48,707 nt of DNA from Blautia sp. (GCA_029257775.1 JARIAQ010000024.1:1-48707); one strand, 5' to 3'; numbered from the stretch's first letter, positions 25,769 to 35,166 are shown. Numbers and translations are program-made. The notes: generated from the letters alone by a model not told the origin.

Positions 25769-26515
25769 TTATTTTCCCTCCTTTAAGTAACCAATCGCAC
25801 GTAATTCAGGTTTTGCATAAGTTTCTAATCCTTGAATGATCAGAACTGTAATAATACCTTCAATAATAGCCAGAGGTACTTGTGTAGGAGCAAACACTGC
25901 AAGGAATTTCCCCATAGCAGCCATAAAAGTAGTATCTGCATTATGTGCTAAAGCCATTTGAGCTGCAGTAATACAATAAGTAAATAAATCACCTAACGTT
26001 GCTGCAAGGAAAATAGAAAGCATTTTATTTACTTTTGCTTTTTTACATAGTACAAAAATTCCATAGGAAACAAAAGGACCGGCAATTGCCATTGAGAATG
26101 TATTTGCACCAATAGTGGTAAGTCCACCATGAGCTAATAAAATAGCCTGAAATAAAAGGACAATTAATCCTAAAATAGAAACAGCGGAAGGACCAAATAA
26201 AATAGCCCCTAATCCTGTTCCTGTCATATGAGAACAGCTTCCGGTTACAGACGGAATTTTCAGTGATGATATTACAAAAATAAATGCTCCTGACATCGCA
26301 AGGAGTGTAACTAAATTTTTATGTTCGGCCAAAGTCTTTTTTATAGATAAAAATCCGGCAACTAAAAATGGAATACATAAAGCCCCCCATGCGATACAAA
26401 AGCTGCCAGGAAGATAGCCTTCCATAATGTGCATTGCACTGACATTATACATCATTCCGAAAGTAAGTGCGAAAATACCTGTCAGTACAAAAAGTCGTTT
26501 GTGTTGTTTACTCAT
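25769..26515 (-). CDS. cbiM: Cobalt ECF transporter substrate-binding component CbiM
   Basis: 248 residues. A signal-like first helix ends in SAMHIMEGYLP: the mature N-terminal Met-His-Ile-Met-Glu-Gly binds the metal in CbiM/NikM. Further marks are GSCSHMTGTGLGAILFGP and several membrane helices. The context (CbiN, CbiQ, CbiO-CbiK and a cobalamin riboswitch) identifies cobalt rather than nickel as the ion. It is the first gene of the minus-strand operon, with AGGGAGAAG before the ATG. Confidence 0.96.
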   Translation of the reverse strand: MSKQHKRLFVLTGIFALTFGMMYNVSAMHIMEGYLPGSFCIAWGALCIPFLVAGFLSIKKTLAEHKNLVTLLAMSGAFIFVISSLKIPSVTGSCSHMTGTGLGAILFGPSAVSILGLIVLLFQAILLAHGGLTTIGANTFSMAIAGPFVSYGIFVLCKKAKVNKMLSIFLAATLGDLFTYCITAAQMALAHNADTTFMAAMGKFLAVFAPTQVPLAIIEGIITVLIIQGLETYAKPELRAIGYLKEGK

Positions 26516-26542
26516 TTTTCTTCTCCCTTCTGATTATGAAAA

Positions 26543-26573
26543 TAAAAAAACCTGTTCGGTGTATGCCGACAGG
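26543..26573 (-). terminator. Terminator of the cbiM leader
   Basis: On the minus strand, CCTGTCGGCATACACCGAACAGG forms a hairpin (26573-26551) followed by seven T residues. It lies between the cobalamin riboswitch and cbiM, as expected for ligand-controlled attenuation. Confidence 0.82.
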
Positions 26574-26670
26574 CTATCAGAAGAACAAGAGGTTCTAGCG
26601 AAATTGATATGCTATGAGCCAACCTGTTCTTACACACGGATATCGTTCGTAACCTGTGTAAATCGCATGT

Positions 26671-26826
26671 ACAAGGCAGGTCTTCTGACTTAGGTATCGA
26701 CATTTTATTTCGTCTTCCCGGATCTCTCCAGTGACATAATGAAATAGAACTTCTCCTTTACAGCGGCGTGACCGTGTGAGACTTTCACTCAACTTTCCTA
26801 TTCTCCTGTAAGCAGGCACCTTGAAC
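26671..26826 (-). promoter_or_regulatory. Cobalamin riboswitch, classical form, upstream of cbiM
   Basis: The minus strand has GTGAAAGTCTCACACGGTCA, CGCCGCTGTAAAGGAGAAG, a peripheral helical region, and the B12 box AAGTCAGAAGACCTGCC (26691-26675). Terminal CAAGG pairs with CCTTG. The long insert between CGCTGT and the B12 box is typical of class-I aptamers. Cobalamin should reduce cobalt importer expression through the downstream terminator. Confidence 0.94.
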
Positions 26827-26842
26827 ATTCAATTCTATTTTT

Positions 26843-26870
26843 ATTGTAACATACTATCTGATTTTGTCAA
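26843..26870 (-). promoter_or_regulatory. Promoter of the cbiMNQ(OK) operon
   Basis: Minus strand TTGACA (26870-26865), 16 bases, TACAAT (26848-26843), about 20 bases before the riboswitch. Confidence 0.75.
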
Positions 26871-26912
26871 TTCGATATCTATAATCTAATTTTTTTTCCT
26901 ATGATGCATAAG

Positions 26913-26941
26913 TTGCGCCAAGAACAATTCTGTGCTAATAT
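26913..26941 (+). promoter_or_regulatory. Candidate promoter of the hemA operon
   Basis: TTGCGC, 17 bases, TAATAT. The -35 element is weak; it lies 45 bases upstream of the hemA ATG. No riboswitch is seen in this short leader. Confidence 0.45.
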
Positions 26942-26986
26942 GAAAAAAATTATGTAAAACAAAAGATTTAGGAGAGGGAAGAAGAA

Positions 26987-28219
26987 ATGGGTATTTCCAT
27001 GGTGGGAATTGATTACAACAAAGCATCTGTAGATGTGCGGTCACAATTTTCTTTTACGAAGAAAAATGCAGTGTTAGCAATGGAACGGTTAAAAGAAACT
27101 CCAGGGATTTTAGGCTGCATTATTTTATCCACATGTAATAGAATGGAGATTTGGGCAAGTACACAAGAAGAGTGGGAAGGTTCACTTCTGGATTTTTTAT
27201 GTGAAGAAAAAGGAAAAAATCCAGAAGAATTTTCCAGATATTTCGTAAAGCGAAGGGAAAGAGAAGCTGTTGAACATCTTTTTTATCTGACAAGTGGTTT
27301 GAAATCTCAGATCTTAGCAGAAGATCAGATTATTACTCAGGTTAAAGATGCACTATCTATGGCAAGAGATATTTATTGTACAGATAATGTTTTAGAAGTT
27401 CTGTTCCGTATGGCAATTACTGCGGCAAAAAGGGTGAAGACAGAGGTTGTTTTTTCGAGAGGTAACAGTTCTGTTATTCATCAGGCTATTCAAAAGCTAA
27501 AAGAAACAGGGTATTCTTTAGATGGAATTAACTGTATGGTAATTGGAAATGGAGAAATGGGAAAAGTGGCTGCATTGGCTTTGGCAGAAGCCGGAGCCAA
27601 TGTAACAGTTACTGTTCGTCAGTATCGTAGTGGAATTGTTACTATTCCGAAAGGATGTAACAGGATTAATTATGGAGAGCGTATGGAATTTTTTCCTTCC
27701 TGTGATTTAATTGTCAGTGCGACGGCAAGCCCTAATTTTACTCTTACGAAAGAGTTGATACAGAAAGTATCCACAGGAACAAAGAATCAGATTTTAATTG
27801 ATTTGGCAGTTCCAAGAGATATTGAACCTTCTGTAAAAGAAATTAAAGGAATAAAGTTATACGATATTGATAGCTTTAAGATTGATACCAATTCCGTAGA
27901 ACTTCAAGAAAGCATGCAAAAAGCTGCTTTGATATTAGCAGAACAAATGGAAGATTTTTATTGTTGGTATGATGGCAGAACTTTAATTCCACGAATTCAA
28001 GATATTCAGACAGAAGCTGTTCAAGACTTAAACCTGAGAATTCTAAAAATTTTGCGAAAAACACCTATGGAAGATGCAGATAGGGAAAATCTGCTAAATG
28101 CCATTGATACAGCAGCAGGGAAAGTTGTAAGTAAGCTGATTTTTGGACTGCGTGATACTCTGGAAAAAGAGGAATTTTTAAATTGTGTGGAAGGATTGGA
28201 AAAACTTTATGAAGCATAA
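26987..28219 (+). CDS. hemA: Glutamyl-tRNA reductase HemA
   Basis: 410 residues. The catalytic Cys50 is in ILSTCNRMEIW; LKSQILAEDQI and the nucleotide-binding MVIGNGEMGKVAALALAEAG are conserved, and the C-terminal dimerisation helices are present. It reduces glutamyl-tRNA to glutamate-1-semialdehyde, the first committed step to tetrapyrroles. GGAGAGGGAAGAAG precedes the ATG. It heads an operon that continues through hemL, and it is divergent from the cobalt importer operon. Confidence 0.95.
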   Translation: MGISMVGIDYNKASVDVRSQFSFTKKNAVLAMERLKETPGILGCIILSTCNRMEIWASTQEEWEGSLLDFLCEEKGKNPEEFSRYFVKRREREAVEHLFYLTSGLKSQILAEDQIITQVKDALSMARDIYCTDNVLEVLFRMAITAAKRVKTEVVFSRGNSSVIHQAIQKLKETGYSLDGINCMVIGNGEMGKVAALALAEAGANVTVTVRQYRSGIVTIPKGCNRINYGERMEFFPSCDLIVSATASPNFTLTKELIQKVSTGTKNQILIDLAVPRDIEPSVKEIKGIKLYDIDSFKIDTNSVELQESMQKAALILAEQMEDFYCWYDGRTLIPRIQDIQTEAVQDLNLRILKILRKTPMEDADRENLLNAIDTAAGKVVSKLIFGLRDTLEKEEFLNCVEGLEKLYEA

Positions 28220-28682
28220 AGAAAAAAAGTTTTTTCCACTGTTTGTTGATTTAACACAAAAGAAGGTTGTCTTTATTGGGGGAGGAAAAATTGCCACCAG
28301 AAGACTGCAGACATTCATAACTTTTGCGGGAGAAATTACGGTTATTGCACCTACTTGTACAGCGGAAATAAAGGAATTTTACCAGAGAGGTGAAATTTTA
28401 TATAAGCAGAAAGAATACGAAACAGCAGACATAGAAAATGCAGATATTGTTTTAATTGCAACAGATAATTGTAATTTGAATGAAGAAATATACAAGGTTT
28501 GTAAAGAGAAGAATATACTAGTAAATGTAGCTAGTAATCAACAAAAATGCGATTTTCATTTTCCAGGAATTATTGAATATGAAGATGTGATTATAGGATT
28601 TAATGGTCGTGGAAAAAATCATAAAAAAGTTCGTCAGATAAGAGAATTAGTGCAGAATGTGCTTAGTCATAAAGGGGAGTAA
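28209..28682 (+). CDS. Precorrin-2 dehydrogenase (Met8/SirC/CysG N-terminal type)
   Basis: 157 residues. FFPLFVDLTQKKVVFIGGGKIATRR is the NAD-binding start of precorrin-2 dehydrogenases; IVLIATDNCNLNEEIYKVC and VNVASNQQKCDFHFPG follow. It oxidises precorrin-2 to sirohydrochlorin, the substrate of the CbiK domain encoded at 23005-24666. Some family members also chelate iron; whether this short form does cannot be told. The ATG at 28209 overlaps the hemA stop and follows GGAAGGATTGG; a GTG at 28185 is the alternative. Confidence 0.92.
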   Translation: MKHKEKKFFPLFVDLTQKKVVFIGGGKIATRRLQTFITFAGEITVIAPTCTAEIKEFYQRGEILYKQKEYETADIENADIVLIATDNCNLNEEIYKVCKEKNILVNVASNQQKCDFHFPGIIEYEDVIIGFNGRGKNHKKVRQIRELVQNVLSHKGE

Positions 28683-28684
28683 AA

Positions 28685-29575
28685 ATGAAAAAAGTTGTAA
28701 TCGGAAGCAGAGAAAGTAAGCTTGCAGTAGTGCAAAGTGAAATGGTAAGGGATTATATTGAAAAACATAATGCAGATATTCAAGTGGAAATACTTACTAT
28801 GAAAACTACAGGTGATAAAATTTTAGATAAAACGTTAGATAAAATTGGTGGAAAAGGACTTTTCGTAAAAGAATTGGATAAAGCTCTTATGGAGAGAAAA
28901 ACAGAATTGTCTGTACATAGTTTAAAAGATATGCCTATGGAAGTGCCGGAAGAACTTCCTATTGTGGCATTTTCTAAGAGAGAAGACTCTAGAGATGTAC
29001 TGGTTCTGCCTCAAGGAGTAACCGAACTGGATCCTTCGAAACCTATTGGATGTTCTAGTTTTAGGAGAATTTTACAGTTAAAGGAAATTTTTCCTGATAT
29101 GGAATGTAAAAGTGTTAGAGGAAATGTACAAACACGTTTAAAAAAACTAGATAGTGGTGAATATAGTGGACTTTTGTTGGCAGCAGCAGGGTTAAAAAGA
29201 TTAGGATTGGAACATCGTATTGCTCGTTACTTTGAACCAGATGAAATGATTGCAGCTGCTGGACAGGGGATTTTAGCAATACAAGGAAGAAGTGACGTAG
29301 ATTATGGATATTTAAAAGGATATGCAGATGAAAATGCCACCTATGAGGCATTGGCAGAAAGAGCTTTTGTAAGATACCTAAACGGAGGGTGCTCTTCGCC
29401 AGTAGCAGCTCATGCGGTAGTAGAAGATGGGGAGATTCTTTTACGTGGACTTTATTATGATGAAAATACAGGTAATTATGAAAAAGGGATAAAAAAAGGT
29501 AGCGTTAAAAAAGCAGAAGATTTAGGTATTTCTCTTGCGAAAGAATTGCAGGAAAGGAGCAAAGCACATGTATAA
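28685..29575 (+). CDS. hemC: Porphobilinogen deaminase (hydroxymethylbilane synthase) HemC
   Basis: 296 residues. IGSRESKLAVVQSE opens the protein; the cofactor-binding Cys236 is in YLNGGCSSPVAAHA; KDMPMEVPEELPI and SVRGNVQTRLKKL are conserved. It joins four porphobilinogens into hydroxymethylbilane on a covalently bound dipyrromethane. The usual IGTSSLRR motif reads IGCSSFRR, a mild variation. The 3' end overlaps the next gene by eight bases. Confidence 0.96.
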   Translation: MKKVVIGSRESKLAVVQSEMVRDYIEKHNADIQVEILTMKTTGDKILDKTLDKIGGKGLFVKELDKALMERKTELSVHSLKDMPMEVPEELPIVAFSKREDSRDVLVLPQGVTELDPSKPIGCSSFRRILQLKEIFPDMECKSVRGNVQTRLKKLDSGEYSGLLLAAAGLKRLGLEHRIARYFEPDEMIAAAGQGILAIQGRSDVDYGYLKGYADENATYEALAERAFVRYLNGGCSSPVAAHAVVEDGEILLRGLYYDENTGNYEKGIKKGSVKKAEDLGISLAKELQERSKAHV

Positions 29576-31091
29576 AGGAAAAGTGTGGTTGGTAGGAGCA
29601 GGTCCTGGAGATATTGGATTATTTACTTTAAAAGGAATGGAAGTTTTAGAGCAGGCAGATGTAGTGGTATATGATAGCTTGGTAGGACAAGGGGTTTTAT
29701 CACAGATACCTAAAAGTGCTCGTTGTATTAATGTGGGAAAACGAGCTTCTCACCACACGATGCCTCAAGAGCAGATCAATGAGGTTTTATTAGAAGAAGC
29801 AAAAAAAGGGTATCGTGTTGTTCGGTTAAAAGGTGGAGATCCTTTTCTTTTTGGTAGAGGTGGAGAAGAATTGGAATTGTTAATTCAGGAGGGAATTCCC
29901 TATGAAATTGTGCCGGGAGTTACTTCTTCCATTGCAGTACCAGCATACAATGGAATCCCTGTTACACATCGTGACTTTACGTCATCGCTCCATATTATTA
30001 CAGGCCATAAAAAGAAAGGTGCAGTTTATGATATTGACTTTGAAGCTCTTGTGCGTACCAAGGGAACTTTAGTTTTTTTAATGGGCGTTAGTGCGTTATC
30101 TGACATTTGTCAGTCACTTTTAAAGGCGGGTATGGAAAAAAATATGCCTGCTGCCATTTTGCAAAAAGGGACAACGTCTGCTCAAAAAAGAATTGTAGCA
30201 ACTGTGTCTACGTTGCCAGAAGAGGTAAAACGTCAGGGTATCGAAACACCTGCTATAATTGTAGTGGGAAAAGTATGTGCTCTTGCAGATGAATTTGCAT
30301 GGTATGAAAAATTACCTCTTTTTGGGTATAAAGTATTAGTTACAAGACCAAAGGAAGTTGCATCTTCTATGGCAGTAAAGCTTAGAAAGTTAGGAGCAGA
30401 AGTATTGGAATTACCTGCAATTAAAACTACAACTATACAGGAAAATGAAAATCTTTTAAAAGCATTTAGACATCTGCAGACTTATGATTGGATTGTGTTT
30501 ACCAGTCCTAAAGGAGTAAAGGTTTTCTTTGAAGAAATGAAAAAAGAAAAGGTAGATGTACGTAAGCTTGGAAATGTAAAATTTGCAGTAGTAGGAACAG
30601 GAACTGAAAAAGCATTAAAAGAAAAAGGTTTTTTTGCAGATATAATGCCGAAAATTTTTGATGGTATATCTCTTGGAAAACTGTTGTGTGAGCAATGTAA
30701 AGGTACAGAAAAAATTTTACTGCCAAGAGCAGAAATAGGAAGTCAAGAAATTATAGAAGAATTAAAGAAAAAACAAGGTATTTGTATTGATGATATTGGT
30801 ATATATGAAACTCAGTACGAAAAATCTGAAACGATTGATGAAAAACAAGAATTTGAGTTAGGGACTATTGATTGTGCGATTTTTACTAGTGCTTCTACGG
30901 TAAAAGGTTTTGTAGAGGCAGTTCCAGGACTGGATTACAGTAAGGTAAAGGCTGCATGTATTGGAAAGCAGACAAAAGCTGAGGCAGATCAATACCACAT
31001 GGAAACTTATATGTCAAAAGAGGCATCTATTGACAGTCTTCTAGAATTAGTAATAGAATTAAAAAAGAATTCAGAGAAAAAGGAGTTATAG
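29568..31091 (+). CDS. cobA-hemD: Uroporphyrinogen-III C-methyltransferase / uroporphyrinogen-III synthase fusion (CobA-HemD)
   Basis: 507 residues. Residues about 1-245 are the SAM-dependent methylase (VWLVGAGPGDIGLFTLKG, VRLKGGDPFLFGRGGEE, VPGVTSSIAVPAYNGIPVTHR), making precorrin-2. Residues about 255-507 are HemD (VLVTRPKEVASSMAVKLRKLG, DWIVFTSPKGVKVFF, FTSASTVKGF), which closes hydroxymethylbilane to uroporphyrinogen III. The two steps are consecutive, and this fusion is common in clostridia. AAAGGAG fixes the ATG at 29568. Confidence 0.96.
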   Translation: MYKGKVWLVGAGPGDIGLFTLKGMEVLEQADVVVYDSLVGQGVLSQIPKSARCINVGKRASHHTMPQEQINEVLLEEAKKGYRVVRLKGGDPFLFGRGGEELELLIQEGIPYEIVPGVTSSIAVPAYNGIPVTHRDFTSSLHIITGHKKKGAVYDIDFEALVRTKGTLVFLMGVSALSDICQSLLKAGMEKNMPAAILQKGTTSAQKRIVATVSTLPEEVKRQGIETPAIIVVGKVCALADEFAWYEKLPLFGYKVLVTRPKEVASSMAVKLRKLGAEVLELPAIKTTTIQENENLLKAFRHLQTYDWIVFTSPKGVKVFFEEMKKEKVDVRKLGNVKFAVVGTGTEKALKEKGFFADIMPKIFDGISLGKLLCEQCKGTEKILLPRAEIGSQEIIEELKKKQGICIDDIGIYETQYEKSETIDEKQEFELGTIDCAIFTSASTVKGFVEAVPGLDYSKVKAACIGKQTKAEADQYHMETYMSKEASIDSLLELVIELKKNSEKKEL

Positions 31092-31095
31092 AGTT

Positions 31096-32076
31096 ATGAA
31101 TATTAGACCGAGAAGGTTAAGAGGAAATGAAATTCTAAGAAAAATGGTACGTGAAACCAGAGTAGATAAAAGTTCTCTGATTTATCCAGTATTTGTGAAG
31201 GAAGGAACAGGCATAAAAGAAGAAATTCCTACTATGCCGGGACAATATCGTTACAGTATTGATACTTTGTTAAAAGGGTTAGAAGAAACTTTAGATGCCG
31301 GAGTAAATAAAGTGATGTTTTTCGGAATTCCAGATAAAAAGGATGAAGTGGGAAGTCAAGCCTATGCAGAAGATGGTATTGTGCAAAGAGCAGTTGCAAA
31401 AGCAAAGCAAACTTTCGGTGAAGACTTATATCTTATTACAGATGTGTGTATGTGTGAATATACTTCCCATGGACATTGTGGTGTTTTGTGTGGACATGAA
31501 GTAGAAAATGATCAGACTTTAGAGCTTTTAGCAAAAACCGCCCTTTCTCATGTTCAGGCAGGCGCAGATATGGTAGCACCTTCAGACATGATGGATGGCA
31601 GAGTTCTGGCAATTCGTAATCTGTTGGATGAAAGTGGGTATAAAGAGGCGCCTATTATGTCTTATGCAGTAAAATATGCTTCTGCATTTTATGGTCCTTT
31701 CCGTGATGCTGCTGGATCTGCACCATCTTTTGGCGACAGAAAGAGCTACCAGATGGATTATCATAATCGAAGAGAAGGATTAAAAGAAGCTTGTTTAGAT
31801 GTAGAGGAGGGGGCAGACATCATTATGGTAAAACCTGCGTTGTCCTATCTGGATATTATTCGTGAAGTAAAAAATGAGCTTCATGTTCCTGTGGCGGCGT
31901 ATTCTGTCAGTGGTGAATATGCTATGGTAAAAGCAGGATCTAAACTTGGCTATATTGAAGAGGATAAAATTATTTGTGAAATGGCAGCCAGTGCTTATCG
32001 TGCAGGTACGGATATTTATTTGACTTATTTTGCAAAGGAAATTGCAAAATATATTGAAGAAGGGAGAATTGGATAA
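31096..32076 (+). CDS. hemB: Porphobilinogen synthase (delta-aminolevulinate dehydratase) HemB
   Basis: 326 residues. The zinc site is ITDVCMCEYTSHGHCG (Cys118, Cys120, Cys128), so it is a zinc-type enzyme. The Schiff-base lysines are in SYAVKYAS (Lys193) and IIMVKPALSYLD (Lys246). It condenses two aminolevulinates. It lies four bases after cobA-hemD, and its stop overlaps the hemL ATG. Confidence 0.97.
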   Translation: MNIRPRRLRGNEILRKMVRETRVDKSSLIYPVFVKEGTGIKEEIPTMPGQYRYSIDTLLKGLEETLDAGVNKVMFFGIPDKKDEVGSQAYAEDGIVQRAVAKAKQTFGEDLYLITDVCMCEYTSHGHCGVLCGHEVENDQTLELLAKTALSHVQAGADMVAPSDMMDGRVLAIRNLLDESGYKEAPIMSYAVKYASAFYGPFRDAAGSAPSFGDRKSYQMDYHNRREGLKEACLDVEEGADIIMVKPALSYLDIIREVKNELHVPVAAYSVSGEYAMVKAGSKLGYIEEDKIICEMAASAYRAGTDIYLTYFAKEIAKYIEEGRIG

Positions 32077-33347
32077 TGACAAAATCAGAGGAATTATTTC
32101 AAAGAGCAGTAAAGAGAATACCTGGAGGTGTCAATAGTCCTGTTCGTGCTTATGGTTCTGTAACAGAACCTCCTCGTTTTATACAAGGAGCTGTGGGGTG
32201 TAAAATTTTTGATGTAGATGGTAATGCCTATATTGATTATATTGATTCTTGGGGTCCCATGATTTTAGGACATAACAATGAGCAGATTAAAGATGCGGTT
32301 ATCCGAGCAAGTGAAAATGGATTAAGCTTTGGGTGTGCGACGGAAGTGGAAGTGGAAATGGCAGAATTTATTTGCGATAAAATTCCTCACATAGATATGA
32401 TTCGTATGGTGAATTCTGGTACAGAGGCAGTAATGAGTGCTCTGCGTGTTGCTAGAGGTTATACAGGAAAGAATAAAATTATTAAATTTGCAGGCTGTTA
32501 TCATGGACATACAGATGCTATGTTAGTGAGTGCTGGAAGTGGTGTTATGACAAGTGGAGTACCTGATAGTGCAGGTGTTCCCAAGGGATGTACGCAAGAT
32601 ACGATGATTGCCGTCTATAATAATTTAGAAAGTGTAGAAAAGCTATTTGTGGAAAGTGATAATCAGGTAGCTGCTGTAATTGTAGAACCAGTGGGAGCAA
32701 ATATGGGTGTAGTTCCTCCAGCAGAGGGATTTTTACAAGGCTTACGCGATTTGTGTGATAAGTATCATGCACTTTTAATCTTTGACGAAGTTATCACAGG
32801 ATTTCGTTTAAGTTTTTGTGGAGCGGCAGGATTTTATGGTATTACACCAGATTTGGTAACTTATGGAAAGATTATTGGAGCCGGTATGCCAGTAGGAGCT
32901 TATGGAGGTAGAAAAGAGATTATGGAAATGGTAGCTCCGGCAGGACCTGTCTATCAGGCTGGCACTTTAAGCGGAAACCCTATTGCTATGGCAGCGGGAC
33001 TTACACAACTTAAAATCCTTTGGGAAGATCAAGATATTTATCAACGTCTTTATCGAAAAGGGGAACTTTTATATGATGGAATCCGTAAGATTTTCTTGGA
33101 AAAGGGTGTAAATTATCAAGTGAATTCAGTATCTTCCTTGGGGTGTGTTTTCTTTACAGAACATGAAGTTGTAGATTATGCTTCTGCAAAGGCATCGGAT
33201 ACAAAAGAATTTTCCAAATATTTTCAATATATGTTGAATCATGGTATTCATATTGCACCCTCACAGTTTGAGGCGATGTTTTTATCTGATGCGCATACAG
33301 AAGCAGAAATTGAAGAAACGTTAGATTGTATTAATAAATATTTTTAG
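32076..33347 (+). CDS. hemL: Glutamate-1-semialdehyde 2,1-aminomutase HemL
   Basis: 423 residues. The PLP lysine is Lys265 in VTYGKIIGAGMPVGAYGG; IPGGVNSPVRA and MVNSGTEAVMSALRVARG are signature segments. It converts glutamate-1-semialdehyde to 5-aminolevulinate, taking the product of HemA. It closes the tetrapyrrole gene set and is followed nine bases later by the MutS-like gene. Confidence 0.97.
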   Translation: MTKSEELFQRAVKRIPGGVNSPVRAYGSVTEPPRFIQGAVGCKIFDVDGNAYIDYIDSWGPMILGHNNEQIKDAVIRASENGLSFGCATEVEVEMAEFICDKIPHIDMIRMVNSGTEAVMSALRVARGYTGKNKIIKFAGCYHGHTDAMLVSAGSGVMTSGVPDSAGVPKGCTQDTMIAVYNNLESVEKLFVESDNQVAAVIVEPVGANMGVVPPAEGFLQGLRDLCDKYHALLIFDEVITGFRLSFCGAAGFYGITPDLVTYGKIIGAGMPVGAYGGRKEIMEMVAPAGPVYQAGTLSGNPIAMAAGLTQLKILWEDQDIYQRLYRKGELLYDGIRKIFLEKGVNYQVNSVSSLGCVFFTEHEVVDYASAKASDTKEFSKYFQYMLNHGIHIAPSQFEAMFLSDAHTEAEIEETLDCINKYF

Positions 33348-33356
33348 GAAAATATT

Positions 33357-35054
33357 ATGAATGAAACAATTATGGGAATAGGAATTATAGGATTGCTATT
33401 TTTATCGGCAGTCCTGGTTATGGTATCCGAAAATAAAAAACGAAAACAATTATTACAACAAAAGCTGAAGAACTCTTGGGGGCAGATTCCCAATAGGGAA
33501 TATACATATGAAGATTTACATCATATTTCTCAGTTTTTTCTTCAAAGAGAAAAAGAAGGATTTTTTATTGATGATATTACCTGGAATGATCTTGATATGG
33601 ATCGAATTTTTATGTTAATTAATCAGACCTTTTCTGCAGTGGGTGGAGATTGTTTGTATGATATCTTACGAAAACCAGTATTTAAGGAAGAAGAATTAAA
33701 GTATCGAAATCAATTGATTGTATTTTTTGATCAACATCAGGAAATAAGAGAAAAGGTGCAAACTATACTGTCTTCTGTGCGAAAATCTTCAAGTAGTAGC
33801 ATCTATGAAAATATTCATGTAATAAAAGAGGTGAAGATAAAAGGAAAGAAAGCGCAAATTGGATTTTGCAGTGCTTTTTTTCTATCATTATTGTTTTTTA
33901 TTCTTACACCAAATCCCGGAGTATTTTTCTTTCTTTTGATTTGCATTAGCAATATTGCCACTTATATGTCTCAAAAGCAAGAAGTAGATGCATATCTTTC
34001 TAGTTTCAGAAGCGTGTTGCAGCTTTTAAAAGCCTATAAAGAATTAGAAAAATTAAAAATACCAGAATTAAAGATCCTTATGGAAAAAGGAAAACCAGTG
34101 CAAAAGAAACTGGCAGGATTTCAGAAAGGCTCATCCCTAGTTATTGACAGAAGTTCTGCTGGCGGTGGACTGGAAGGAATGTTAATGGATTATATTCGCA
34201 TGCTGACACATGTTGATTTGATTAAATTTCAGGATATGATGAAAAGTATGAAAGAAAGTCAGAATGAGTTGGAAGACTTAATATATATTTTAGGATATAT
34301 AGATAGTATGATTTCTATTGCTTCTTTTCGGAAGACATTGCCGTATTATTCATATCCGGAGTTAAAAGAAGATAAAAAAGCATATATGGATGTGAAAGAA
34401 CTCTACCATCCATTAGTTGAAAATCCTGTAGCAAACAGTATTTCTACTCAAGGAGGTATTCTTTTAACGGGTTCTAATGCTTCAGGAAAGTCCACTTTTT
34501 TGAAAAATATTGCTATAAACAGTATATTAGCTCAGACTATTTATACCTGCACAGCATCTTTTTACCGTGCACCATATTTTCAAGTTATGACTTCTATGGC
34601 TTTAAGAGATGATTTAGAGAGTGGAGAGAGTTACTATATTGTTGAAATTCGCTCTTTAAAAAGGATTTTAGATGGGGCAAAATCAGATGCTAATTTGTTG
34701 TGCATTATTGATGAAGTATTACGAGGAACTAATACTATTGAACGGATTGGAGCATCTTCTCGAATTTTGATTCATATTTGTAAGGAAAATGTATTGCCAT
34801 TTACAGCTACACATGATATTGAATTATCTTATATTCTTCAGGAATATTATGAAAACTATCATTTTGAGGAAGAAATACGAGAAAATGAAGTGGTATTTAA
34901 CTACCTTCTGAAACAGGGAAGAGTGACTACCAAAAATGCAATTCGTCTTTTAGAAATGATAGGCTATGACAAGAATTTAATTGCAGAAGCTAAAGAGGCT
35001 GTAGAAGAGTTTGAAGCTTCTGGAAGTTGGAAAAATGTCGAAAAAGTAAGATAG
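33357..35054 (+). CDS. Membrane-anchored MutS-family ATPase
   Basis: 565 residues. There is one hydrophobic span at residues 5-23 and a second hydrophobic pair at about 168-203; between and after them are helices like the MutS core. The C-terminal ATPase has Walker A LTGSNASGKSTF (371-381), Walker B LLCIIDEVLRGTNT (447-460) and the ATHD switch (FTATHDIEL). The DNA mismatch-recognition domain of true MutS is absent. These membrane MutS-like proteins are known from Firmicute genomes but have no settled function. Translation probably follows hemL. The terminator at 35235 is its likely transcript end. Confidence 0.82.
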   Translation: MNETIMGIGIIGLLFLSAVLVMVSENKKRKQLLQQKLKNSWGQIPNREYTYEDLHHISQFFLQREKEGFFIDDITWNDLDMDRIFMLINQTFSAVGGDCLYDILRKPVFKEEELKYRNQLIVFFDQHQEIREKVQTILSSVRKSSSSSIYENIHVIKEVKIKGKKAQIGFCSAFFLSLLFFILTPNPGVFFFLLICISNIATYMSQKQEVDAYLSSFRSVLQLLKAYKELEKLKIPELKILMEKGKPVQKKLAGFQKGSSLVIDRSSAGGGLEGMLMDYIRMLTHVDLIKFQDMMKSMKESQNELEDLIYILGYIDSMISIASFRKTLPYYSYPELKEDKKAYMDVKELYHPLVENPVANSISTQGGILLTGSNASGKSTFLKNIAINSILAQTIYTCTASFYRAPYFQVMTSMALRDDLESGESYYIVEIRSLKRILDGAKSDANLLCIIDEVLRGTNTIERIGASSRILIHICKENVLPFTATHDIELSYILQEYYENYHFEEEIRENEVVFNYLLKQGRVTTKNAIRLLEMIGYDKNLIAEAKEAVEEFEASGSWKNVEKVR

Positions 35055-35081
35055 AAAAATGTAAAAATCTGTATGGAAAGA

Positions 35082-35110
35082 TTGACATATTTTCAGAAAT
35101 TTGTCATAAT
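35082..35110 (+). promoter_or_regulatory. Promoter of a short orphan transcription unit
   Basis: TTGACA (35082-35087), 17 bases, CATAAT (35105-35110), just after the MutS-like gene. Only about 125 bases separate it from the terminator at 35235. Confidence 0.6.
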
Positions 35111-35166
35111 AAATCATAACAAAAGGAAAAATTTCTTTGATCATTTGAAAAAGAAAGAGAATATAC

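Noticed and set aside
26595-26828. Minus-strand frame of 77 codons over the cbiM leader
   Set aside because: It coincides with the conserved cobalamin riboswitch, so the open frame is a by-product of RNA structure conservation.
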